A stretch of 64,000 bases of DNA from Malurus cyaneus samueli (Eukaryota > Chordata > Aves > Passeriformes > Maluridae): contig CM019238.1 in the NCBI GenBank assembly GCA_009741485.1, positions 15,713,947 through 15,777,946 on the forward strand. Reading direction: 5' to 3'. This document shows, piece after piece, positions 39,906 through 50,701 of this stretch. Positions within the stretch are counted from its first letter, which is position 1. Each line of letters opens with the position of its first letter. The position numbers and the translations under genes were made by a program. Below the pieces are notes generated by a model. It saw only the letters and a program-made list of their open reading frames with translations. It was not told the DNA's origin and did no database searches.

Positions 39906-42900
39906 AATTCAACCGTTATCAGGGCACAGATGGAAATGCAGTTTGTCATCAGATATTTGGATAGCCTGTTTTCAGGATATTAGAGAAAATTCTAATCAGA
40001 ATAGTAGATGAGAGGTTGCAGAAAACTGAACTTAATTCAGATACCTGGAGGCCTCTCTAACCTGCTCTGGGGACTCAGCAGAGGGTGACTATGGGCACAT
40101 TCCAGATTAGCACATCCCACCCTGGAGCTTTGTCTCAAGCTCACGACACAGCAATCAAGAGTGATTCTCAAGCAGGGAACAGAAAGGACTGTTTCCACTC
40201 AGTCTATGGTAGTAAAAAAAAAAAAAAAAAAAAAGTAATAAAAATCTCAGCAGTTGGGCAGACTTTACATATTTGCTTGAAGATGATATCCAGATGATTT
40301 TTTTCCCTACTTCTATTGAAAAATCATGTTTAAGATTAAATGTGCTTATTGCAAATCCTGTGATGCTGTATAAATATCAGCGCCTTTTGCAAATTTTCCA
40401 TGAACAGTGACATTACTGACTGAAGCTGGTGGTTCTGAAAAGTTATAATATAAAATTAGGATTCTGTTATATATTGCACTTTAATTCCATTTGATCTTTC
40501 AGCCACAAACCCCTGCAATCATTCCATGGCAGGCAGACAGCAGGAGAGGGAATTTTTCCCCAGGAGCACCATAAAAGTTGCTCCTTTTGAATCCCCTTCA
40601 CCTGGAAATGAGGGTGAGAGGGGCTCAGGTAAAGCCTGCAGGACTCAGGGAATTCCCATGATGGGATTCCTTTCCTAAATCTACCCACAGCACCTTTCCA
40701 GGATGTATCTGAAAACATTTTTACATCAGTTCCAGGAACATGAGCACCTCTAAGAGCTGAAACACTCCCAGGCCAGCTTTACAACACCAGGGAAAAGTTG
40801 CATTTTATCCTGAGGTGTGGGGGAAAAAAGTGGTTTTACAAGCTTTGAATCTGAAACTTAGCTAATTATCATGTATGACTGAGTCTTGGGAAAAGAAAGA
40901 GAGTGTTAACAGCTTACATAGGGGAGGAATATACTATAACTTTGGTTACTTTTGAGAAAAGGAGATTAGAATGTAGAATTGATAATGGAAGTGGCTGGTA
41001 ATTATAAACATTACTAATATTGTAGCTTTTGCAAACTTCTTAATCATGTACTGATTATTAATTAAACATCTGTCTCTTAACCAATGTATGTTTGACACAA
41101 ATGTATACACTAGGTGCTAAAGTAGATAAAAGAAGCTTGTCCCACAATAAAGTACCTCTCTCCCTTTTCTCTCACTTTTTCACCCTCTTTTTTCTGAGTA
41201 TTTCTGTATCTATTATTTTGTATCTATTATTTAGGAGCTGCAGGGCTGGTTCAAGGTGCAAACCAGAAGGGTTTGTTCTGCAGCCACTGCTCCGACAGGG
41301 GCTCATCAATTCTGTGCATATTGAGTTCAGAAAATCCCCTCCTCACAGGGGAGTGCTTAGAGCAAGCAGACAAACACAGATGCTTCCCCAAAATCCCCAA
41401 ACACTCCCCCTGTTCAAAGAGTCCCATTTTTCAAATCGACTGCTCTAATCTCTGCTGTCCATGGGTTTGAGCTCATCAGCAGCAACATCGCTTTTGTTTA
41501 GTTGTAATTGAAAATTATTGTCATCTCCACTATTTAGCTCTGCCACCAAACTGGTCCTGGCACTGCTTCCAAGTAAAAGGGTGGAAAATCACAACCGAGC
41601 AGTGTGGATTGAAAAAGAAAAAAAAGTCTGAAAATGCAACAGAGAGAGGACTGTTTGTTCAGTCTCACAACAATTACCCAAATTCCTCCTGCTGGGCAAT
41701 CCTCACAGATTGTAATTGTCATTCCTTGTCTTCACCGTGGTATTTTGATCTAAACTTACATTCTATTCTGCTCCCTCTATGTGGCTAAATTCCATTCTTC
41801 TCCCTCTTTGTGGCCTGTGGATTTTCAATGGCACTTGAGATGTCAAGGAACTAAAAACTTGTCCTTTTTTAATTCTGACCGGCCGAGGCTCAAAAGAAAC
41901 CATATGGCAACAGCGAGGAGATGCCATTCCTTGCCTCTGCAAACTCAAAAGACTCTGCTGGGGGTTACAAAAGACTCTGCTGAGAATTATTTTCTAGGTC
42001 AGAATTTTCTCGCGAAAACGTAACCATCTGAACTTAACATTAAGTATAAACAGATGAAATGATTCTTAGGTCAGCTTTAAAAAAAAAAATTACAACTCTT
42101 TTTTTGATCAAAGTGTTGTAAGAGTTATTTCTTGTGCGTTGCAGCACACCTGGAGATGTGAAAGTTTGGAATTCATTCACAGCCGTGCCCTCCCTGCTGC
42201 CAGGGGGATGCACAAGTCTGCAATCCATTTACCCCATTCCGTTAGAAGGCATGACTTGAGCCTGCATGGATTTCTCTTCCTTTTCAATAGCTCTGGCTTT
42301 TATTTCCTTGCTGTCTTGGCTTGAATGAACAGTTCAAACGAGCTGTTTGAAACATGCCTGCAAGAGCCTGGGCAGGAAGGGTTAATGGCAAAATTAAAAC
42401 ATAAAAACCCCAAAAAATTAGATGTGCCTGGAAAGATGGGGTAGTACAAGGAGGGGGAAGAACCTTTCTGCAGCCAATTTTCCTCGTCAGGACAGTGCAA
42501 GAGCAGAAGTGGTGTCAAGGAGTGGGCAAGGAAAATAGAGAGGAATTGAGACCTCCAAAAACCCCTCAAATCCCCCACATCCCACTTTCAGGGGGGACTC
42601 TTTTGTTTTTTTGCCATTCTTTTTTTCACCTACTGATATCTGCAAATTTTGGGTGCTGCCTTCCGTGTGGGAATGGGATATGGCACATGACAGAGCCACT
42701 GCACTGAACAAACATCCCAGCCACTCCCAGCAAAAGAAGAGCAGGGAGGGTAAATAAATAACCACTGTTGCATTCTGAAGATGTGCAGGTACCTCTGAAC
42801 ACTAAAAGAGATGTATAGATTGTGAATTATTGAGTGCCAGGTGCTTTGAACCCTAAAAAGCACAGTGAAAGAATTTGAAGTAGGTTTGGAAAGGCGCTTG

Positions 42901-43267
42901 GGAATCTGGAAAAACAACAACAACAACAACAACAAAAAAGCCAGCAGAAAACTCATTCATTACAGGCTGCTCCATAATTGTGTCTCGTGTAAACAAAGGA
43001 ATGGCCCAGTATTGTGAGGGGAACAGAATCTACCGTGATATGTTTGGGCTTGAGGCATGTGCTTGTGTTCCCAGCTAATCCCTTCATCACTGATGTGAAA
43101 ATTGCTGGGGACAAATCCAGACAGGATCGTTCTCATCCTCAACACCAGATTGCAAACAACAAGCACAGCTTGGACAATTAACAATCCATGTTATATAAAC
43201 AATTAACATTCCATGTTATATACTTAATTTAATTTAGGATAATAGAGTGATAGCTTTATAAGATACT
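39906..43267 (+). repeat. Left arm of a large inverted duplication
   Basis: These ~3362 bases recur as the reverse complement at 46952-50201. Matching starts at AATTCAACC on the outer side and ends at TTATAAGATACT on the inner side. Some blocks are perfect: 40467-40718 and 41781-42023 give the same translations as 49403-49654 and 48144-48386 on the other strand. Elsewhere small gaps accumulate, so the right arm is about 112 bp shorter. No retroviral or LINE domains are seen in the shared ORFs, and no transposon ends are seen on this arm. It looks like single-copy DNA duplicated by rearrangement or by an assembly error. Confidence 0.93.
42913..42933 (+). repeat. (AAC)7 microsatellite
   Basis: Seven uninterrupted AAC units inside the left arm. 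The matching site in the right arm, at about 47255-47270, is a shorter and interrupted GTT run, so the two arms differ at this site. Confidence 0.9.
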
Positions 43268-45543
43268 AGGAGCAAAGTTCGTATTTGCAATGAAAATATG
43301 AAATGAGTATTTATCCTTTTGAAACAGAGGCAAAGTGTTTACCAGTTTAAGAAGAGACAGAAAAAAAAAAAAAACAGAAAATCACATTAGGTGCAAACAA
43401 AACAGAACTGTCATATTGTCATAAATTAAATTTAGTTCATGTGTGCCCTAACTCCTGCCTTGGTCCCCATCCCCTTCTGCTGTGAACTCCACCTCCTGTT
43501 TGTTGCTGTATTGCTGAGCTCCTCTTGGGATGGAAGGGCTGCTGCCCTCAGGTGCAGATGAATTTTGGAGAATGTTGTATCAGACTTTGAATATTCCACA
43601 CTTACCACCCAAAAATCACTCTTGGCTTTATGGTTTGGTAAATGATCAACACCTAAAGTTAAAAATCTGGAATAATCCAGGCCTGGCAAATGTTGAGATT
43701 AATATCTGTTGGATGCTCTGGTAGAGTACACACAGAGGGGTGTGTTGCAATTTTCTCATTTAAAAATGAGAAAAATGAAGAGATGAGAATGATGAGAAAA
43801 ATGAGAGAAATGAAGGATGCTTTCTATTATGTCAAATAATTTAAATAATAAAATTTAGAAAAACATGTAAGGTGTAAATCCTGTTCATCTCACCCCACTG
43901 GCTCTGCCTCTCTGGGTAGGGTGAGTCAGCAGCAATGTCAATGATTTTGTAGGAAATGAGTGAAATTGGAAGTAAAGTACATTAATTCATAGAAAACTAA
44001 TAACATTCAGCTTTCTCGTTCTGCTGTGTTCCATAATGCAAATTTATCTATCAAAGAGAAGAATGCAGTGCAATTAAAAAGTGATTAAGAAAGCAAACAA
44101 AAACTTGTATTATCAAATTACATCACCATCCCACCAAACATTCAAATTAGTCTTTGAAGGCTCCTCTCAGCTGAATCATTCCCAAATTCTAAGAATTTAT
44201 GCTAAGAAATGGAACTGGAAAGCAGTGGGTTCTTTCAAACTGTCAGGTCTTGCTGTAACATGGAACTCAGTCCTTCTGAATTAAATGTATTTCCTGATGA
44301 ATTTTGCAGTAGGTTTTTCTATATGATATCGTTTCTTGAAAAATTGTAATTTAGCAGATGATCATTAAAAGGACAGTCTTTCTGGTGGTTCTTCATATTA
44401 TCTGTAAACTGGAAATACTTTCAAGCTGGTTTCAAGCAACCAGCTTCAGAGCAGGCTGAGAGCCAGAATATATATATAATAATATTTAAATAACATATCA
44501 TGGAGCACAATTCAAAATTTAGGGAATTATGCACAAAAACAGTCTGCACTTTTGGGGGGTACCAAGTTTCACCCTAACAACACTGTGGACCAGTATTATC
44601 CTGTGGTGGGAAGAACAAGATAAAATCTGCTTAGCACAAACTGAGAGACACAGAAACTCCAGGGAGATGGTTTCTAAGTCAGAACTTCCTCTGCCTAGTA
44701 GCAAAAACAGTCTCTGGGGTTCACAGATGTATTTTGCCATACCAGAGCAGTGTGTCATGGCTTATTTGAGGTCCCACCTGTGATCCTTTTCCTTCCCCTG
44801 TTTTTCCACTCTCTTTGTTCCCTTCCTGTGCTTGGTTAAAGCCGGCTTGCTGATCTGACCGTCTCCCGTCCCTGAAGGGCTGAGCATCTGCAGATGCACT
44901 CAGAGTCAGTGGATTGGTCCCTCTGAAAATCAGGCTCTGATTACTGCTCAGACATTACTGTAAAATTTAAGCTTACTTGTAAAATTTTGAAAAAAACCCA
45001 CTTAATTAATTCAATTAAGAAATCAAATTACCAGAAATTAGGAACTCGTTTCATTAATCGGGGCCTGCCTTATCTGAAAGTCCTATGACACAAAGCCCTA
45101 AAAGGATAATAAACTATTTTTTTTCTCAGAGTATTTAGCTTTAAAATTCATTTTCTTAGGAGGGAGATTCTGAAGATTTCAGTTTCCAACAACAGAACTT
45201 GTCTGTGGTATAACAATAATGATGACTCTCAAAGGTACATTAATTTTTTAAGTATAGATGTTGAAAAATATGCTGTACATGAGGTAAATTAGTAGAGAAT
45301 CATGAGCTTGACTTCCTAGTTTTATCTTCTGCTAGAGATAGCCAAATGTCAGGAATTGCATGTTCAGGGAATTTATTCATCTTCCTAAATGAGTTTTCAT
45401 CCAAATAAGAACAAAAGCACTTTCACCTAAATTCCTATGAAATGGCAATTTGCAGAAAATGATAGTTTAGAAAACACCAGCATATGGTGCTTTGAAACGG
45501 TTTCCACATTTACTGAGAGCGTTGGAGGCAAGAGAGAATTCAC
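43268..45543. other. Unique spacer DNA between inverted arms
   Basis: No gene is supported. It contains A-runs near 43361-43374, a purine-rich ATGAGAAAA tract at 43763-43817, and a perfect 11-bp hairpin with a 2-base loop at 43751-43774. ORFs of about 80 codons at 44519-44783 overlap on both strands without a known domain. Confidence 0.65.
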
Positions 45544-45839
45544 AGAAAGAAGCTACGCTTAAGAAGCGAGCTGCATTTAATCAGCCAGGTGCTGCTGTGC
45601 TTCCTGAAGCTGTTCTTACTTAAACATGAGAAAAAATTGTCCTGTGGATGTGCTCTGACACCGGAATAAGTTTCCCAAGGAGGCTGCAGAGAAAAAAAGA
45701 AGCTACGCTTAAGAAGCGAGCTGCATTTAATCAGCCAGGTGCTGCTGTGCTTCCTGAAGCTTGTCTTACTTAAACATGAGAAAAAATTGTCCTTGGATGC
45801 TCTTGACACCGGAATAAGTTTCCCAAGGAGGCTGCAGAG
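45544..45839 (+). repeat. Tandem duplication of a ~150-bp unit
   Basis: Unit 1 is 45544-45691 and unit 2 is 45694-45839; AGCTACGCTT recurs at 45551 and 45701. The units differ by small shifts and indels: CTGTTCTTAC versus CTTGTCTTAC, and CCTGTGGATGTGCTCTGAC versus CCTTGGATGCTCTTGAC. Each unit ends with CR1-like CCAAGGAGGCTGCAGAG. A 140-codon minus-strand ORF spans both copies, so its translation is itself repeated; I do not think it is a gene. Indels at such sites may reflect uncorrected long-read errors. Confidence 0.88.
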
Positions 45840-45897
45840 TCTCCTTCCTCTGGATAAGCTCCAGAGACATGGCCTGGGCAATCTGCTCCTCCTGATC
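45804..45897 (+). mobile_element. CR1-like fragment
   Basis: The order GGAATAAGTTTCCCAAGGAGG, CTGCAGAGTCTCCTTCCTCTGG and CATGGCCTGGGCAATCTGCTCC follows the sense strand of a CR1 3' region, where GAGTCTCCTTC and CTGGGCAACCTGCTC are typical phrases. The usual terminal GGTTGGA and octamer tail are missing and the sequence then diverges. I read it as a degraded or chimeric CR1 piece. A partial second copy lies at about 46187-46220. Confidence 0.45.
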
Positions 45898-46123
45898 CCA
45901 ATGGGAATTCTGAGATCAAGGGAAATCCAGGTGCTTTTCACTGCTTTTTGTCTTGTGAACACAGAGATTTGATCATGAAAACTTTCCTCTTATGCTGGTG
46001 AAAATGTCCTGCAGATGCCCAGGAACAGAGAAATGCAGATCCATACCTTGTGTATGTCCTATAACACAAATCCTATAGAATCAGAGCAGTTTTATTGGCT
46101 AGAGAGAGACTTATGAACTTTCC
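45864..46123 (+). repeat. Gap-flanking direct repeat, left copy
   Basis: Starting at GAGACATGGCC, these 260 bases match 46187-46449 almost base for base, with differences such as CATGGCC versus CATGGCCC, CAAGGG versus CAAAGGG and TCCTATAG versus TCCCTATAG. The copy runs right up to the N run. The two sides of the gap therefore carry the same sequence, as when two overlapping contig ends fail to merge. Confidence 0.93.
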
Positions 46124-46148
46124 NNNNNNNNNNNNNNNNNNNNNNNNN
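46124..46148. other. Assembly gap (25 N)
   Basis: Exactly 25 consecutive N. A fixed number like this is usually a placeholder rather than a measured distance; some gap-filling programs use 25 N when a gap could not be closed cleanly. A 62-codon ORF at 46095-46283 that spans the Ns is meaningless. Confidence 0.99.
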
Positions 46149-46186
46149 TGGTGCCATGCCAATAGGATACATCAAGCATCCCAAAC

Positions 46187-46449
46187 GAGACATGGCCCTG
46201 GGCAATCTGCTCCTCCTGATCCCAATGGGAATTCTGAGATCAAAGGGAAATCCAGGTGCTTTTCACTGCTTTTTGTCTCATGAACACAGAGATTTGATCA
46301 TGAAAACTTTCCTCTTATGCTGGTGAAAATGTCCTGCAGATGCCCAGGAACAGAGAAATGCAGATCCATACCTTGTGTATGTCCTATAACACAAATCCCT
46401 ATAGAATCAGAGCAGTTTTATTGGCTAGAGAGAGACTTATGAAACTTCC
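46187..46449 (+). repeat. Gap-flanking direct repeat, right copy
   Basis: Partner of 45864-46123. It carries the fuller homopolymers and joins directly to the ~500-bp direct repeat that starts at 46450. If the two copies are collapsed, the gap disappears and about 320 bp of sequence, including the Ns, is removed. Confidence 0.93.
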
Positions 46450-46954
46450 TTTATCAAATTTCACTTTAAATTATCTACATTCCATCATCTCTGGACTTGG
46501 GGAATGGTCAGTTGTTGCCATGAGCCTGGGCTCTTTTCATGCATTATCTCTTCTATTTTACAATATTATATTTCTTTTCCTATTTTACATTATTATATTT
46601 TTTCTCTGTTACCACATTAAGGTATTATAATCTTTCACGTGTGTCTCTAATACTTGACATGCTATTTTTCTGATTTTACACCCGATTTTTAACTTCCTTT
46701 TTCTGACGCTGGTCTCATGCAGCTCGAACTGTGAGATTCTGTGCAGGGACTCCTCATTTACCTTGTCATGCAGGGTAAGATTGATCCCTGGTTGCTGTGG
46801 GCCTTCTGTTAGTGGCACTTCTGCTATTCACTCTACAGCTCCTTTAAAAAAATCCTTTTTTGGCCTCTGTGTAGTGACTGTTTTCTGTCTGGTGGAACAA
46901 ATTGTTTGTTTCTCTTTTTTTTTTTTTTTTTTTTCCCTTACATTTTCATTAAGT
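46450..46954 (+). repeat. ~500-bp direct repeat, copy 1
   Basis: It runs from TTTATCAAATTTCAC to CATTAAGT and recurs at 50206-50701 in the same orientation. The copies bracket the right inverted arm, which overlaps the end of this copy by about three bases. The differences are largely small indels, such as TTCTGACGCTGGTC versus TTCTCCGTGGTC and CTTCTGTTAG versus CTTCGTTAG. It does not begin with TG or end with CA and has no clear polyadenylation layout, so an LTR is unlikely. Confidence 0.92.
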
Positions 46955-49900
46955 ATCTTATAAAGTATCACTCTATTATCCAAATTAAATTAAGTATATA
47001 ACATGGAATGTTAATTGTTTATTCTCCAAGCTGTGCTTGTTGTTTGCATCTGGTGTTGAGGATGGAAGATCCTGTCTGGATTGTCCCCAGCAATTTTCAC
47101 ATCAGTGATGAAGGATTAGCTGGGAACACAAGCACATGCCTCAGCCCAAACATATCACGGTAGATTCTGTTCCCCTCACATTGGGCCATTCCTTTGTTTA
47201 CACGAGACACAATTATGGAGCAGCCTGTAATGAATGAGTTTTTGCTGCTTTTTTTGTTGTTTGTTGTTGTTTTTCCAGATTCCAAGCGCCTTTCCAAACC
47301 TACTTCAAATTCTTTCACTGTGCTTTTTAGGGTTCAAAGCACCTGGCACTCAATAATTCACAATCTATACATCTCTTTTAGTGTTCAGAGATACCTGCAC
47401 ATCTTCAGAATGCAACAGTGGTTATTTATTTACCCTCCCTGCTCTTCTTTTGCTGGGAGTGGCTGGGATGTTTGTTCAGTGCAGTGGCTTGTCATGTGCC
47501 ATATCCCATTCCCACACGGAAGGCAGCACCCAAAATTTGCAGATATCAGTAGGTGAAAAAAAGAATGGCAAAAAAACAAAAGAGTCCCGAAAGTGGAAGA
47601 GGGTTTTTGGAGGTCTCAATTCCTCTCTATTTTCCTTGCCCACTCCTTGACACCACTTCTGCTCTTGCACTGTCCTGACGAGGAAAATTGGCTGCAGAAA
47701 GGTTCTTCCCCTCCTTGTACTACCCCATCTTTCCAGGCACAATCTAATTTTTTGGGTTTATGTTTTAATTTTGCCATTAACCCTTCCTGCCCAGGCTCTT
47801 GCAGGCATGTTTCAAACAGCTCGTTTGAACTGTTCATTCAAGCCAAGACAGCAAGGAAATAAAAGCCAGAGCTATTGAAAAGGAAGAGAAATCCATGCAG
47901 GCTCAAGTCATGCCTTCTAACGGAATGGGGTAAATGGATTGCAGACTTGTGCATCCCCCTGGCAGCAGGGAGGGCACGGCTGTGAATGAATTCCAAACTT
48001 TCACATCTCCAGGTGTGCTGCAACGCACAAGAAATAACTCTTACAACACTATCTTGTATCAAAAAAAGAGTTGTAATTTTTTTTTTTTAAAGCTGACCTA
48101 AGAATCATTTCATCTGTTTATACTTAATGTTAAGTTCAGATGGTTACGTTTTCGCGAGAAAATTCTGACCTAGAAAATAATTCTCAGCAGAGTCTTTTGT
48201 AACCCCCAGCAGAGTCTTTTGAGTTTGCAGAGGCAAGGAATGGCATCTCCTCGCTGTTGCCATATGGTTTCTTTTGAGCCTCGGCCGGTCAGAATTAAAA
48301 AAGGACAAGTTTTTAGTTCCTTGACATCTCAAGTGCCATTGAAAATCCACAGGCCACAAAGAGGGAGAAGAATGGAATTTAGCCACATAGAGGGAGCAGA
48401 ATAGAATGTAAGTTTAGATCAAAATACCACGGTGAAGACAAGGAATGACAATTACAATCTGTGAGGATTGCCCAGCAGGAGGAATTTGGGTAATTGTTGT
48501 GAGACTGAACAAACAATCCTTTCTCTGTTGCATTTCAGACTTTTTTTTTTTATTCCAATGCGTTTGATTTTCCCTTTTCTTGGAAGCAGTGCCAGGACCA
48601 GTTTGGTGGCAGAGCTAAATAGTGGAGATGACAATAATTTTCAATTACAACTAAACAAAAGCATGTTGCTGCTGATGAGCTCAAACCCATGGACAGCAGA
48701 GATTAGAGCAGTCGATTTGAAAAATGGGACTCTTGAACAGGGGAGTGTTTGGGGATTTTGGGGAAGCATCTGTGTTTGTCTGCTTGCTCTAAGCACTCCC
48801 CTGAGAGAGGGGATTTTCTGAACTCAATATGCACAGAATTGATGAGCCCCTCGGAGCAGTGGCTGCAGAACAAACCCTTCTGGTTTGCAGCTTGGACCAG
48901 CCCTGCAGCTCCTAAATAATAGATACAAAATAATAGATACAGAAATATCAGAAAAAGAGGGTGAAAAAGTGAAGAAAAGGAGAGAGTACTTATTGTGGGA
49001 AAGCTTCTTATCTACTTTAGCAACTAGTGTATACATTTGTGTCAAACATACATTGGTTAAGAGACAGATGTTTAATTAATAATCAGTACATGATTAAGAA
49101 GTTTGCAAAAGCTACAATATTAATAATTTTATAATTACAACTTTCATTATAATTTACATTCTAATCTCCTTTTCTCAAAAGTAACCAAAGTTATAGTATA
49201 TTCCTCCCCTATGTAAGCTGTTAACACTCTCTTTCTTTTCCCAAGACTCAGTAACATGATAATATACTAAGTTTCAGATTCAAGCTTGTAAAACCACTTT
49301 TTTCCCCCAACCTCAGGATAAAATGCAACTTTTCCCTGGTGTTGTAAAGCGCGGGAGTGTTTCAGCTTTAGAGGTGCTCATGTTCCTGGAACTGATGTAA
49401 AAATGTTTTCAGATACATCCTGGAAAGGTGCTGTGGGTAGATTTAGGAAAGGAATCCCATCATGGGAATTCCCTGAGTCCTGCAGGCTTTACCTGAGCCC
49501 CTCTCACCCTCATTTCCAGGTGAAGGGGATTCAAAAGGAGCAACTTTTATGGTGCTCCTGGGGAAAAATTCCCTCTCCTGCTGTCTGCCTGCCATGGAAT
49601 GATTGCAGGGGTTTGTGGCTGAAAGATCAAATGGAATTAAAGTGCAATATATAACAGAATCCTAATTTTATATTATAACTTTTCAGAACCACCAGCTTCA
49701 GTCAGTAATGTCACTGTTCATGGAAAATTTGCAAAAGGCGCTGATATTTATACAGCATCACAGGATTTGCAATAAGCACATTTAATCTTAAACATGATTT
49801 TTCAATAGAAGTAGGGAAAAAAATCATCTGGATATCATCTTCAAGCAATATGTAAAGTCTGCCCAACTGCTGAGATTTTTATTCTTTTTTTTTTTTTAAA

Positions 49901-50201
49901 TTAACATACCACTATGAGTGGAAACAGCCCTTTCTGCTCCCTGCTTGAGAATCACCTTGATTGCTGTGTCGTGAGCTTGAGACAAAGCTCCAGGGTGGGA
50001 TGTGCTAATCTGGAATGTGCCCATAGTCACCCTCTGCTGAGTCCCCAGAGCAGGTTAGAGAGGCCTCCAGGTATCTGAATTAAGTTCAGTTTTGCACCTC
50101 TCATCTACTTCTGATTAGAATTTTCTCTAATATCCTGAAAAGGCTATCCAAATATCTGATGACAAACTAATTTCCATCTGTGCCCTGATAAGGTTGAAAT
50201 T
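46952..50201 (-). repeat. Right arm of the inverted duplication
   Basis: This is the reverse complement of 39906-43267, about 3250 bp long and net 112 bp shorter. Blocks with no difference alternate with blocks that lost bases. For example, around 47581-47615 the left arm has a longer C-rich passage, and around 49120-49160 several single bases are missing. The arm sits between two direct copies of a ~500-bp sequence that the left arm lacks, so this arm looks like the inserted copy. A true duplication and an assembly artefact both fit; the indel pattern and nearby Ns favour the latter. Confidence 0.92.
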
Positions 50202-50205
50202 CCAA

Positions 50206-50701
50206 TTTATCAAATTTCACTTTAAATTATCTGTTCCATCATCTCTGGACTTGGGGAATGGTCAGTTGTTGCCATGAGCCTGGGCTCTTTTCATGCATTA
50301 TCTCTTCTATTTTACAATATTATATTTCTTTTCCTATTTTACATTATTATATTTTTTCTCTGTTACCACATTAAGGTATTATAATCTTTCACGTGTGTCT
50401 CTAATACTGCACATGCTATTTTTTCTGATTTTACCCCGATTTTTTAACTTTCTTTTCTCCGTGGTCTCATGCAGTCAAACTGTGAGATTCTGTGCAGGGA
50501 CTCCTCATTTACCTTTCATGCAGAAGATTGATCCCTGGTTGCTGTGGGCCTTCGTTAGTGGCACTTTCTCTATTCACTCTACAGCTCCTTTAAAAAAATC
50601 CTCTTTTGGGCCTCTGTGTAGTGACTGTTTTCTGTGCTGAGTGGAACAAATCCTCGTTTGTTTCTCTTTTTTTTTTTTTTTTCCCCTTACATTTATTAAG
50701 T
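50206..50701 (+). repeat. ~500-bp direct repeat, copy 2
   Basis: Partner of 46450-46954. After it the sequence continues into unique DNA (GACTGTTCTCTCACAG...). Collapsing the two copies would remove the right inverted arm and join 46449 to 50206, giving a continuous sequence without any inverted copy. That simple alternative is worth testing against reads. Confidence 0.92.

Noticed and set aside
40823..41250. Possible solo LTR in the left arm (TGTGGGGG start, an AATAAA near 41143)
   Set aside because: I could not find a matching CA end with a target-site duplication, or any retroviral sequence beside it. AATAAA is common in AT-rich DNA.
45540..45962. 140-codon minus-strand ORF with an internal protein repeat
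   Set aside because: The protein repeat is just the 150-bp DNA tandem duplication read through. The sequence next to it is CR1-like and the region is probably misassembled.
46095..46283. ORF spanning the N run
   Set aside because: Nine of its residues are unknown because the ORF crosses the gap; it has no meaning as a gene.
46450..50701. LTR retrotransposon with ~500-bp LTRs around a 3.2-kb body
   Set aside because: The direct repeats lack TG...CA ends, no primer-binding site or polypurine tract is evident, and the body matches the left arm, which has no such repeats.
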